From JBHHXR01 sp046757205 (GTDB taxonomy: Bacteria; Pseudomonadota; Alphaproteobacteria; Rhodobacterales; Rhodobacteraceae): DNA of 13,446 nucleotides. A model generated the notes under the pieces. It did no database searches, was not told the DNA's origin, and saw only the letters and a program-made list of their open reading frames with translations. This document shows, piece after piece, positions 1-6,897 of the stretch; positions within the stretch are counted from its first letter, which is position 1, and every line of letters begins with the position of its first letter. The position numbers were made by a program, and so were the translations under genes. The DNA is taken from assembly GCA_046757205.1 (NCBI GenBank), contig JBHHXR010000081.1, positions 1-13,446 of the forward strand, in the 5' to 3' direction.

Positions 1-1
1 G

Positions 2-730
2 GTGCTGCTGCTGGCCGCCGCAAACGCGGTGTTCCATGTCGAGGCCCTGGCCGGCGGCGCGCCTGGCGGCTACGGAATCCGCCTGGGCGTCGGTGTCATC
101 GTGATGCTGATCTCGCTGATCGGCGGCCGGGTCACCCCCAGCTTCACCCGCAACTGGCTGGCCAGGCGCGGCGCGGCCCGCCTGCCGGCGCCGTTCGGGC
201 GCCTCGATGCGGTGGCGCTGGCGCTGGGCGGCGCGGCGCTTCTCGCCTGGGTCATCGCGCCGGAGTTCGCGCCGTTCCGCCTGCTGTTTCTGCTCGCGGC
301 GCTCGGTCATGCCGTCCGGCTGGCGCGCTGGCGGGGTCACCGGACGCTGGCCGAACCGTTGGTCACCATCCTGCATGTCGGGTACGCCTTCGTCCCGCTG
401 GGATTTCTGGTCCTCGGCGCCGGCGGCCTGCTGCCCGGCGGACCCGGCCCGCTGCACGTTCCCCACGCCTGGACGGCGGGCGCGGTCGGTGTGATGACGC
501 TCGCCGTGATGACGCGCGCCAGCCTCGGCCACAGCGGGCGGGCACTGAGCGCCACGGTACCCATTATCGCGATCTATGCGGCGGCGGCCCTGGCGGCGGG
601 CCTGCGAATTCTGGCCGAATTCATACCCGGCGAATCCGGGCTGCTGCATATTTCGGCCGCCGCGTGGATCGCCGGATTCGCGGGCTTCGCGATCATTTTT
701 GTGCCGATCCTCGCGACGGGCAGGAAATGA
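2..730 (+). CDS. nnrS: NnrS family heme/copper membrane protein, C-terminal part (5' end outside window)
   Basis: The visible 242 residues are a polytopic membrane protein with about six to seven hydrophobic segments. Two stretches are typical of NnrS proteins: GGRVTPSFTRNWLARRG near residues 41-57 and the histidine-containing HAWTAGAVGVMTLAVMTRAS near 155-174, followed by LGHSGR. NnrS proteins are described as heme- and copper-containing inner-membrane proteins linked to nitric oxide or nitrosative stress and are often found near denitrification genes; no such genes are in this window. Full-length members have roughly 390-400 residues, so about 60 percent is present. The GTG at position 2 is probably an internal codon and the true start lies upstream of the window. 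The gene converges on mcl1, with a hairpin-rich gap after the stop. Family assignment is fairly sure; the exact role is not. Confidence 0.82.
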   Translation: MLLLAAANAVFHVEALAGGAPGGYGIRLGVGVIVMLISLIGGRVTPSFTRNWLARRGAARLPAPFGRLDAVALALGGAALLAWVIAPEFAPFRLLFLLAALGHAVRLARWRGHRTLAEPLVTILHVGYAFVPLGFLVLGAGGLLPGGPGPLHVPHAWTAGAVGVMTLAVMTRASLGHSGRALSATVPIIAIYAAAALAAGLRILAEFIPGESGLLHISAAAWIAGFAGFAIIFVPILATGRK

Positions 731-791
731 CCCGAACTTCGACGTGTCGGCAACGGTCAAACGCCGCATCGGGCACCTGATCGCGGCATTG

Positions 792-888
792 GGATATTTG
801 GGGAACTCAGAAAGTGCCCGGTCTTCGCGCTGACGGCCGCGGGCGGGAAACCGCGTCCCGACCGCCTTTCTGAGTTCTCAAAATATCC
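792..888. repeat. Long imperfect palindrome between two convergent genes (possible small mobile repeat or bidirectional terminator)
   Basis: Two 23-base arms, 792-814 and 866-888, are reverse complements at 21 of 23 positions. The 51-base loop can fold further: CGGTC at 819-823 pairs with GACCG at 860-864, and CGCGG at 838-842 pairs with CCGCG at 851-855. The outer arms are AT-richer than their surroundings. A competing short pair, CGGGCAC at 770-776 with GTGCCCG at 814-820, touches the end of the left arm. The element sits between the stops of nnrS and mcl1, so it could end transcription from both sides. The arms are longer than in a usual Rho-independent terminator, which also allows a MITE- or REP-like repeat. 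No target-site duplication is visible. Confidence 0.7.
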
Positions 889-901
889 TCGCCGAAGGCG
901 A
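878..901 (-). terminator. Weak candidate terminator for mcl1
   Basis: Read on the minus strand, 21 bases past the mcl1 stop, TCGCC-TTC-GGCGA (889-901) forms a 5-base-pair stem with a 3-base loop. It is followed by GGATATTTTG, a short imperfect T run that is also the start of the larger palindrome. The stem is short and the T run poor, so this may simply be part of the palindromic region. Confidence 0.3.
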
Positions 902-921
902 AACCGCGCCGTTTCCGGTCG

Positions 922-1890
922 TCACCGGCCGATCATCTCGGCCTGTTTCACGATCACCTCGGCCTGCCGGATCGAGGCGAGGTCGACCAGCCGGCCCTTG
1001 TAGACCGCCGCCCCCTGACCGCCGCGCTTGGCCTTGTCCATGGCGGCGAGGATTTCGCGGGCCTCGGTCACCTGCGCCTCCGAGGGGGTGAACACGCTGT
1101 TGGCCAGCGCCACCTGCTTGGGGTGGATCGCCCATTTGCCGGCCATCCCCAGCGTGGCGGCGCGCCGCGCCTGGGCCAGAAAGCCCTCGTCGTCGGAAAA
1201 ATCGCCGAACGGGCCGTCGACCGGCAACAGACCGTGGGTCCGGCAGGCGGCGACGATGGCCACGCTCGGCGCGTGCCACGGGTCGGCGTAGTGCCGCGGC
1301 CGCTCGCCCGCGCCGTCGGGCAGCATGTAGTAGTTGGCCTGGGTGCCGCCGATCCCGGTGGTCTGCATGCCCATCGAGGCGGCGAAGTCCGCCGCCCCAA
1401 TGCTCATGGCCCGCAGGCGCGGTGAGGCGGCGGCGATTTCCCTCACATGCGCCAGTCCGGCTGCGGTCTCGATGATGACTTCGAGGCCGACAGGCTTCAT
1501 CCGCCCGGCCGCGGTTTCGACGGCACTGACCAGCGCGTCCACCGCGTAGACATCGGAGGCATTGCCAACCTTGGGGATCATGATCTGGTCCAGCCGTTGG
1601 CCGGCGTTCTCCAGCAGATCGACGACGTCGCGGTACCAGTACGGCGTGTCGAGCGCGTTGATCCGCACCGACAGAGTCTTGTTGCCCCAGTCGATATCGC
1701 CGATCGCGCCGATGACGTGCTTGCGTGCCGCTTCCTTGTCGTCCGGCGCGACGCTGTCCTCAAGGTCGAGGTTGATGACGTCGGCCGCCGAGACCGCCAT
1801 CTTTTCGAATATCGCCGGCCGCGAGCCGGGGCCGAAAAGCTGGCAGCGGTTCGGGCGGGCCGGCGGCTGCGGCTGAACGATGAATGACAT
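922..1890 (-). CDS. mcl1: L-malyl-CoA / beta-methylmalyl-CoA lyase (HpcH/HpaI citrate-lyase family)
   Basis: A 322-residue TIM-barrel lyase very like the Rhodobacter Mcl1 protein. Members reversibly split beta-methylmalyl-CoA to propionyl-CoA and glyoxylate, and L-malyl-CoA to acetyl-CoA and glyoxylate, in the ethylmalonyl-CoA and related C1/C2 pathways, in the cytoplasm. Recognisable parts: RCQLFGPGSRP at 15-25, NLDLEDSVAPDDK at 40-52, SVRIN with Arg76, EVIIE ending in Glu141, GAADF with Asp168, and GKWAIHPKQ at 251-259. Arg76 fits the substrate-binding arginine, and Glu141 and Asp168 the Mg-binding acids. Length is normal. I chose the ATG at 1888-1890 because the family N-terminus begins at MSF; the frame stays open much further upstream but that extension resembles nothing and runs into the divergent gene. 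The ribosome site is weak. No other ethylmalonyl-CoA pathway gene is in view. Confidence 0.93.
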   Translation of the reverse strand: MSFIVQPQPPARPNRCQLFGPGSRPAIFEKMAVSAADVINLDLEDSVAPDDKEAARKHVIGAIGDIDWGNKTLSVRINALDTPYWYRDVVDLLENAGQRLDQIMIPKVGNASDVYAVDALVSAVETAAGRMKPVGLEVIIETAAGLAHVREIAAASPRLRAMSIGAADFAASMGMQTTGIGGTQANYYMLPDGAGERPRHYADPWHAPSVAIVAACRTHGLLPVDGPFGDFSDDEGFLAQARRAATLGMAGKWAIHPKQVALANSVFTPSEAQVTEAREILAAMDKAKRGGQGAAVYKGRLVDLASIRQAEVIVKQAEMIGR

Positions 1891-1927
1891 GTTGCGGTTT
1901 CCCGTTGACGCGCAGTATTTTCTGGTG

Positions 1928-1943
1928 CCCGGATTGTTCCGGG
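1928..1943. promoter_or_regulatory. Candidate operator: dyad over the mcl1 -10 box
   Basis: CCCGGA (1928-1933) and TCCGGG (1938-1943) form a perfect 6-base inverted repeat with a 4-base centre. It overlaps the proposed -10 box of the mcl1 promoter, where a repressor would act. A second 8-base palindrome, CCCGCGGG, is at 1947-1954 inside the spacer. In GC-rich DNA such dyads also occur by chance, and no regulator gene is adjacent. Confidence 0.3.
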
Positions 1944-1962
1944 GAACCCGCGGGCATGTCAA
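1933..1962 (-). promoter_or_regulatory. Candidate sigma-70-type promoter for mcl1
   Basis: On the minus strand TTGACA (1957-1962) is a perfect -35 box. It is followed after 18 bases by AACAAT (1933-1938), which matches four of six -10 positions. Transcription would begin near 1926, giving a leader of roughly 36 bases before the mcl1 ATG at 1890. Confidence 0.45.
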
Positions 1963-1986
1963 CCGGTAGCGCGCGCCGCGCCACAG

Positions 1987-2940
1987 GTGGCCGCCGGCGA
2001 CGCGAAAGGTGAAATACTGTCCGATCGTATCTTGCCACCGTGGATTCGATCGCTGCCGGCGATCGCCGTTCTCTGGCTCGCCACCGCCGCCGATGGCTTG
2101 GGCGGGCCGACCTGGGCCGGGGTCGGGGCACTTTTTCGCGAACGATGCATTCTCTGCCACAGCGGCGAAGATGCCCCTCTGGGCCTGCAACTCGACACGC
2201 TGGCCGGCGCAATGGCCGGCAGCGACAACGGCCTGGTGGTGATCGCCGGGCGGCCCGGAGACAGCGAACTGATCCGGCGCATCAAGGGCCTGAGCGAACC
2301 GCGCATGCCACTGACCGGCCCGCCGTACCTGTCCGACGAAGAGATCGCGATGATCGAGGCCTGGGTCGTCGCCGGCCTGCCGCAAGGCGAATCCCAGCTT
2401 CCGCTTCCCGAGCAGGTCTCGCGCCCCGGTCCGGGTGATAGCGTGACTTTCGCGCATGTCGAGAGGATATTTCTGAAGCGATGCGCCAAGTGTCACAAGG
2501 ATAACGGAATTCTCACCGGACCGCCGGAAGGATTGCGGCTCGACAGCTACCAAAACATCCTTGCCGGCGGCGAGCGTGCCGTGCTGATCCCCGGCAATTC
2601 GGGGCTCAGCGAACTGATGCGGCGGGTCGAGGGCAAGGCGTCGCCGCGCATGCCGTTCGACGGACCGCCGTGGCTGTCTGACGCCGACACAACTTTGCTG
2701 CGGCAATGGATCGAGCAGGCGGCGCCCGGTCGCGACGGCAAGCAGGCGCCGGTGCCGGTTGGACGGAAGGTGCGCTACCGCGGGTTGATGACCGGACGCT
2801 GGGAAATAGACGGAGCCGTTTTTCGCGTCGACGGCGGCACGCGGATGGACAAGTCGCCAACGGTCGGGCGACGTATCGAAGTCCGCGGGACGGTGCGCCC
2901 CGACGGGGGTGTCAGGGCGTATCGGGTCAGGTCTCGGTGA
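1987..2940 (+). CDS. Probable exported diheme c-type cytochrome with DUF5666-like C-terminal domain
   Basis: A 317-residue protein with two heme c sites, CILCH (54-58) and CAKCH (166-170). Each lies in a repeated unit: about 50 residues after each CxxCH comes PRMP-x-x-GPP-x-LSD (106-117 and 220-232), so Met107 and Met222 could be the second heme ligands. The units resemble the short planctomycete-type cytochrome c domain. Residues 258-316 form a small beta-rich domain like DUF5666. A hydrophobic stretch at 22-34 preceded by Arg21 looks like a Sec signal, so the hemes would be periplasmic. The start is uncertain: GTG at 1987 is the longest choice without a ribosome site, AAAGGTG at 2005-2011 precedes a CTG at 2017, and a TTG at 2032 would give a tidier signal peptide. 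It is divergent from mcl1 and overlaps the efflux gene tail to tail. Substrate and partner are unknown. Confidence 0.8.
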   Translation: MAAGDAKGEILSDRILPPWIRSLPAIAVLWLATAADGLGGPTWAGVGALFRERCILCHSGEDAPLGLQLDTLAGAMAGSDNGLVVIAGRPGDSELIRRIKGLSEPRMPLTGPPYLSDEEIAMIEAWVVAGLPQGESQLPLPEQVSRPGPGDSVTFAHVERIFLKRCAKCHKDNGILTGPPEGLRLDSYQNILAGGERAVLIPGNSGLSELMRRVEGKASPRMPFDGPPWLSDADTTLLRQWIEQAAPGRDGKQAPVPVGRKVRYRGLMTGRWEIDGAVFRVDGGTRMDKSPTVGRRIEVRGTVRPDGGVRAYRVRSR

Positions 2941-4135
2941 TCAGCGGCGGTTTCCGCCGCGCCACGGAGATGACGTAGACCGTTGTCACAACGCTCAGCA
3001 TCGAAGACGAGAGCATCATGTAGAGCAGGGGAAATGCCCCCGTCCGTGGCCCCAGGATCGAGCCGGTGAACGTGGCCAGCGCCGCGCCGCCGCCGATCAT
3101 CAATGCGCCGCCGAGCCCGGACGCACTGCCGGCGAGGTGCGGGCGCACCGATACCATGCCGGCGGTGGCGTTCGGCAGCGTCAACCCGTTGCCGATACCG
3201 ACGAACATGATGCCGCCGAACAGGGTCAGGGGCGAGCCGTAGCCGGACAGGAAGAGCACGAGCGAGACCGACATTCCCAGCGACGAGCAGATGCCGCCGA
3301 CCAGCGTCATGCGGTTGATACCCGCCCGTGCGGAGAATCTGCCGGACAGGAAGTTGCCAAGCATGTAACCGGTTGCGATGAGTCCGAAATGCAGGCCGAC
3401 CTCGGACGGCTCCATCCCCAGCACCTGCGTCGCGACATACGGGCCGCCGCCGAGAAACGCAAAGAAGGCGCCGGAGGCGAAGGCGGCCGTCAGCGCGTAA
3501 CCCCAGAACCGGCGCGACAGGGCGAGTTCGGGATAGGCGCGGAACTGCTGGGTGAAGCTCTGGCTGCGGTGGGTGTTGGTCTCGCCGAGATCGGCCCAGG
3601 TCAGAACCAGGACCAGAAGCCCGATAACGAGAATGACTTCAAAGGAGCTCTGCCAGCCGAAATGCTCGTCAAGGTACCCGCCGATCGCCGGGCCGATCAT
3701 CGGCATGACCGCCATGCCCATGGTCACGTATCCGATCATGCTGGCGGCCTGATCGGCGGGAACCATGTCGCGGACGATGGCGCGCGACAGGACGATCCCC
3801 GAGGCGACGGCCGCCTGAAGCAGGCGAAACGCCAGAAACACCTCGATGGTCCCGGCCAGGATGCAACCGACGGTGGCGATGGAGAAAACCACGAGCGCCC
3901 ACAGCATCACCGGGCGGCGGCCGTAGCGGTCCGACAGCGGGCCGATGACGAGTTGCAGCACCGCGGTCATGCCGAGATAGGCGGTGACCACGAGCTGGAT
4001 CACCGCGTAGTCGGTGCCGAAGTAGACCGCCATGCTGGGAAGCGACGGCAGGAAGATGTTCATCGTCAGCGCGCCCATCCCCGACAACAGGACAAGCGTG
4101 ACGATGTGGGGCGCTGTTGTCCGGCTCAGCCGCAT
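2927..4135 (-). CDS. Bcr/CflA-type multidrug efflux MFS transporter
   Basis: A 402-residue inner-membrane transporter with about twelve hydrophobic segments, the normal size for drug/H+ antiporters of the Bcr/CflA group. The MFS loop signature GPLSDRYGRRP is at 65-75. NIFLPSLPSM at 26-35 is typical of Bcr/CflA, and a glycine/proline-rich antiporter-type motif GMAVMPMIGPAIGGY is at 140-154. Family members export bicyclomycin, chloramphenicol, sulfonamides or cysteine; the substrate here cannot be read from sequence. The start is the ATG at 4133-4135, with GGAG about six bases upstream. Only 12 bases separate it from the stop of the PLP enzyme gene, so the two are probably co-transcribed. Cysteine export next to a cysteine-desulfhydrase-like enzyme is possible but unproved. 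Confidence 0.9.
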   Translation of the reverse strand: MRLSRTTAPHIVTLVLLSGMGALTMNIFLPSLPSMAVYFGTDYAVIQLVVTAYLGMTAVLQLVIGPLSDRYGRRPVMLWALVVFSIATVGCILAGTIEVFLAFRLLQAAVASGIVLSRAIVRDMVPADQAASMIGYVTMGMAVMPMIGPAIGGYLDEHFGWQSSFEVILVIGLLVLVLTWADLGETNTHRSQSFTQQFRAYPELALSRRFWGYALTAAFASGAFFAFLGGGPYVATQVLGMEPSEVGLHFGLIATGYMLGNFLSGRFSARAGINRMTLVGGICSSLGMSVSLVLFLSGYGSPLTLFGGIMFVGIGNGLTLPNATAGMVSVRPHLAGSASGLGGALMIGGGAALATFTGSILGPRTGAFPLLYMMLSSSMLSVVTTVYVISVARRKPPLITET

Positions 4136-4147
4136 GAAATCTCCGCG

Positions 4148-5323
4148 TTATTGCAGATCGCCGAAAGCGGCCTGCAAACGGTCGACCGCTTCTTCGACCC
4201 GCACCCGCGGGCAACCGAGGTTGAAGCGCATGAAATACTCGCCGCCGGCGCCGAATGCGGGGCCGTGGTTGGCGGCAATCCTCGCCCTCTTCGTGACCCG
4301 GTCCGCGATTTCCTGCCGCGACATTCCGGTGCCGGAAAAATCGACCCAGGCGAGAAAGGTGGCTTCCAGCTCCATCGATTTCACGCCGGGTATCGCGTTG
4401 ACGCCGCCATCGAACACCCGGCGGTTTTCCGTCAGGTAGTCGATCAGGTCCTCCAGCCAGGGCTCGCCCTCGTTGTAGGCGGCGGTCGTCATCAGCATGC
4501 CGAAATAGTTGCTTCCGGAAATCGACGCCTTGAGCCGGTGCACGAATTTACGGCGCAGTTCGGGATCGGCGATGATCGCCATGCCGTTGGCCGCGCCGGC
4601 GGTGTTGAAGGTCTTCGACGGCGCGGCGAGGATCACCATCCGGTCCAGATGAGCCGGGGCCGCCAGCGCCGTCGCCGTGTGCCGGTGGCCGCGATAGACC
4701 AGATCGTGGTGAATTTCGTCGGCTACCAGAACCAGGTCGTGGCACGCGCAGAAATCGGCGACGGCGCGGATTTCATCGCCATCCCATACTCTGCCGCCGG
4801 GGTTGTGGGGGGTGCAGAAGATGACGATGCGTTCGTTGCCGGTGAGCTGCGCTTCCAGCGTTTCGAGGTCCATCCGGTAGCGGCCGCCGTCATTGACCAG
4901 CGGGCTTTCCACCAGTTTGCGGTCGTTGGCGGCGACGAGGCGGCCGAAGGCATGGTAGACCGGCGAGAAAACGACAACGCTGTCGCCGGGCTCCGAATAG
5001 GCCTGCGTACACAGGCCGACTGCCGAGCACAGCCCCGGCGTGGTGGCGATCCAGCCGGGCTCGACCTGCCAGCCGTGACGCCGCCGCATCCAGCCGCAGA
5101 CGGCATCGAGATAATCGGAATTGTCGCCGAAATAGCCGTGCACGCCACGTCGGGCGGCCTCGGCCACGACCCGGTTGACGGCATCGGGAGAGCGGAAATC
5201 GGTGTCCGCCACCCACATCGCCAGCCCGTCCTCGGGCGAAATGCCGAAGCGCGCCTGCATGTTGTCCCATTTGTCCGAGTGGGTCCCCCGGCGATCTATG
5301 ATCGCATCGAAATCGTGTCGCAT
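4148..5323 (-). CDS. MalY/PatB family PLP-dependent C-S lyase / aminotransferase
   Basis: A 391-residue fold-type I PLP enzyme. The Schiff-base lysine is Lys237 in APSKTFNTAG (234-243). Other PLP-site residues are Asn174 in TPHNPGG, Asp202 in ADEIHHDL, and a carboxylate-binding Arg366 in FMRFN. The MalY/PatB signature MWVADTDF lies at 37-43, and DRRGTHSDKWD near the N-terminus is typical of the group. Members cleave cystathionine or cysteine (beta-lyase activity giving pyruvate, ammonia and a thiol); some act mainly as aminotransferases, and E. coli MalY also regulates the maltose system. Length is normal. The ATG at 5321-5323 begins the family N-terminus; no clear ribosome site precedes it. 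It is the first gene of a probable two-gene transcript with the efflux transporter. The exact substrate is unknown. Confidence 0.9.
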   Translation of the reverse strand: MRHDFDAIIDRRGTHSDKWDNMQARFGISPEDGLAMWVADTDFRSPDAVNRVVAEAARRGVHGYFGDNSDYLDAVCGWMRRRHGWQVEPGWIATTPGLCSAVGLCTQAYSEPGDSVVVFSPVYHAFGRLVAANDRKLVESPLVNDGGRYRMDLETLEAQLTGNERIVIFCTPHNPGGRVWDGDEIRAVADFCACHDLVLVADEIHHDLVYRGHRHTATALAAPAHLDRMVILAAPSKTFNTAGAANGMAIIADPELRRKFVHRLKASISGSNYFGMLMTTAAYNEGEPWLEDLIDYLTENRRVFDGGVNAIPGVKSMELEATFLAWVDFSGTGMSRQEIADRVTKRARIAANHGPAFGAGGEYFMRFNLGCPRVRVEEAVDRLQAAFGDLQ

Positions 5324-5420
5324 TCTGTCAGTCCGGGTTTGCTGGCGGGCAAGCTATTCCTTTGCGGGCGGAGCGCAACCCCGGATTGACCTGCTTGCGC
5401 TGGTTCCGCCGATCGCTTAC

Positions 5421-5948
5421 ATGCCGCGCATGACGAAACGCCGTATCCTCATCCACCCGGATCCGCACCTGAAAAAGGTCTGCCAGCCCGTGCAGGAGGT
5501 GGATGAAAGGATAGCCAGGCTGGCCGGCGACATGCTGGAAACGATGTACGATGCGCCCGGTATCGGTCTGGCGGCGCCGCAGATCGGCATCCTCAAACGC
5601 ATGTTCGTGATGGATTGCACCGGCAAGGAAGAAGAGCCGGTGCCGATGGTGCTGATAGACCCGGAAATCGTGTGGGCGTCGGACGAGACGGTCGAACACG
5701 AGGAAGGCTGCCTTTCGGTGCCCGAAATCTTCGAGACCGTGACGCGCCCGCGCGCCGTGAAGGTGAAGTTCATGGACCGGTCGGGAAACCAACAGACCGA
5801 GGAGTTCGACGAGATCTGGGCGGTCTGCGCGCAGCATGAGATCGACCACCTGAACGGCATATTGTTCATCGACTATCTCAGCGCGCTGAAACGCCGGATG
5901 ATTACCCAGAAGATGAAAAAGCTGAAGAGGGACCGGGCGCGGAACTGA
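5421..5948 (+). CDS. def: Peptide deformylase
   Basis: A 175-residue cytoplasmic metalloenzyme that removes the N-formyl group from new proteins. All three deformylase motifs are intact: GIGLAAPQIG (47-56), EEGCLS (94-99) with metal-binding Cys97, and QHEIDH (138-143) with metal ligands His139 and His143 and catalytic Glu140. ILIHPDPHLKK near the N-terminus is typical. Two ATGs, at 5421 and 5430, are in frame, giving 175 or 172 residues; neither has a clear ribosome site. I list the longer one. The frame is open farther upstream but overlaps the divergent gene and has no family similarity. fmt follows after 40 bases, the usual pairing, since Fmt adds the formyl group that this enzyme removes. 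Confidence 0.96.
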   Translation: MPRMTKRRILIHPDPHLKKVCQPVQEVDERIARLAGDMLETMYDAPGIGLAAPQIGILKRMFVMDCTGKEEEPVPMVLIDPEIVWASDETVEHEEGCLSVPEIFETVTRPRAVKVKFMDRSGNQQTEEFDEIWAVCAQHEIDHLNGILFIDYLSALKRRMITQKMKKLKRDRARN

Positions 5949-5988
5949 GCATCGCGCCGGGCCGCGCATCGCAGGGCGGGAGGGCCGG

Positions 5989-6897
5989 GTGAGGATCGTT
6001 TTCATGGGCACGCCGGAATTCTCGGTGCTGCCGCTCGCCGCGCTGATCGCCGCCGGCCATGACATTGCGGCCGTCTATACCCGGCCGCCCCGCCCGGCAG
6101 GCCGGGGAAAACAGCCGCGCCGCAGCCCGGTGCATGAATTCGCCGACGGGCACGGCATGGTCGTGAAAATTCCCCCGACCCTGCGCGACCCCGCCGCGCA
6201 GCGGGAGTTTGCGGGCTTTCGGCCCGATGCCGGCGTCGTCGCGGCGTACGGCCTGATCCTGCCGCGAGCCATTCTCGATGCGCCCGCGCATGGCTGCCTG
6301 AACATCCACGCCTCGCTGCTGCCGCGCTGGCGCGGCGCCGCCCCGATCCAGCGGGCGATCATGGCGCGCGACGCGGAAACCGGCGTGTGCATCATGCAGA
6401 TGGACGCGGGGCTGGACACCGGCCCGGTGCTGCTGCGCGAGGCGACGGCGATCACCCCGCAGGACACCGCCGGCAGCCTGCACGACAGGCTGGCCGGGAT
6501 CGGCGCGCGGCTGATCGTCGAGGCGCTGGCCGATCCCGGCGCGTTGCAGCCCGAGCCGCAGCCGGCCGAGGGGATCACCTACGCCGCCAAGATCGACAAG
6601 GCGGAGGCGCGCATCGACTGGACGCGCCCGGCGGCGGCGGTGGATGCGCATGTCCGTGGCCTGTCGCCGTTTCCCGGCGCCTGGACGACGATCGGAGGCG
6701 AGAGGGTGAAGGCCCTGTTTTCCGAGGTCGCCGCCGGGCGCGGCTTGCCGGGGCGGGTGCTGGGCGACGACCTGACGGTCGCCTGCGGCGAGGGTGCGGT
6801 AAGGTTGTTGCGGCTGCAGCGGCCGGGCCGCGCACCGATGGAAGCGGGTGATTTCCTGCGCGGTTTCCCGGTTGCCGCCGGCGACCGCGCGCAATGA
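5989..6897 (+). CDS. fmt: Methionyl-tRNA formyltransferase
   Basis: A 302-residue enzyme that formylates initiator Met-tRNA using 10-formyltetrahydrofolate. It starts with the typical MRIVFMGTPEF. The catalytic region CLNIHASLLPRWRGAAPIQ (103-121) holds Asn105 and His107, and Asp143 in DAGLDTGP completes the formyltransferase triad. The C-terminal part (about 205-300) fits the tRNA-binding OB-like domain, with GLSPFPGAW at 219-227. The start is a GTG at 5989-5991, preceded by a purine-rich GGGAGG near 5978-5983. It lies 40 bases after def, and its TGA overlaps the ATG of the acetyltransferase gene (ATGA at 6894-6897), so the three are very likely co-transcribed. In some bacteria truA follows fmt; here it does not. 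Confidence 0.96.
   Translation: MRIVFMGTPEFSVLPLAALIAAGHDIAAVYTRPPRPAGRGKQPRRSPVHEFADGHGMVVKIPPTLRDPAAQREFAGFRPDAGVVAAYGLILPRAILDAPAHGCLNIHASLLPRWRGAAPIQRAIMARDAETGVCIMQMDAGLDTGPVLLREATAITPQDTAGSLHDRLAGIGARLIVEALADPGALQPEPQPAEGITYAAKIDKAEARIDWTRPAAAVDAHVRGLSPFPGAWTTIGGERVKALFSEVAAGRGLPGRVLGDDLTVACGEGAVRLLRLQRPGRAPMEAGDFLRGFPVAAGDRAQ

Noticed and set aside
1891..2706. Long N-terminal extension of the mcl1 frame (594 codons in all)
   Set aside because: The Mcl1 family begins at the ATG at 1890. The extension is antisense to the heme-binding gene and has no family similarity.
5351..5378. Possible promoter for the PLP enzyme gene (TTGCGC, 16 bases, TAGCTT on the minus strand)
   Set aside because: Each box matches only three of six consensus positions, too little to call.
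2909..5389. 826-codon open frame on the plus strand, antisense to the efflux and PLP genes
   Set aside because: Composition is rich in Arg, His, Gln and Asp with no recognisable domain. It lies opposite two well-identified genes, as expected from GC-rich codon bias.
5386..5420. TTGACC upstream of def as a promoter -35 box
   Set aside because: No acceptable -10 box follows at 16-19 bases.
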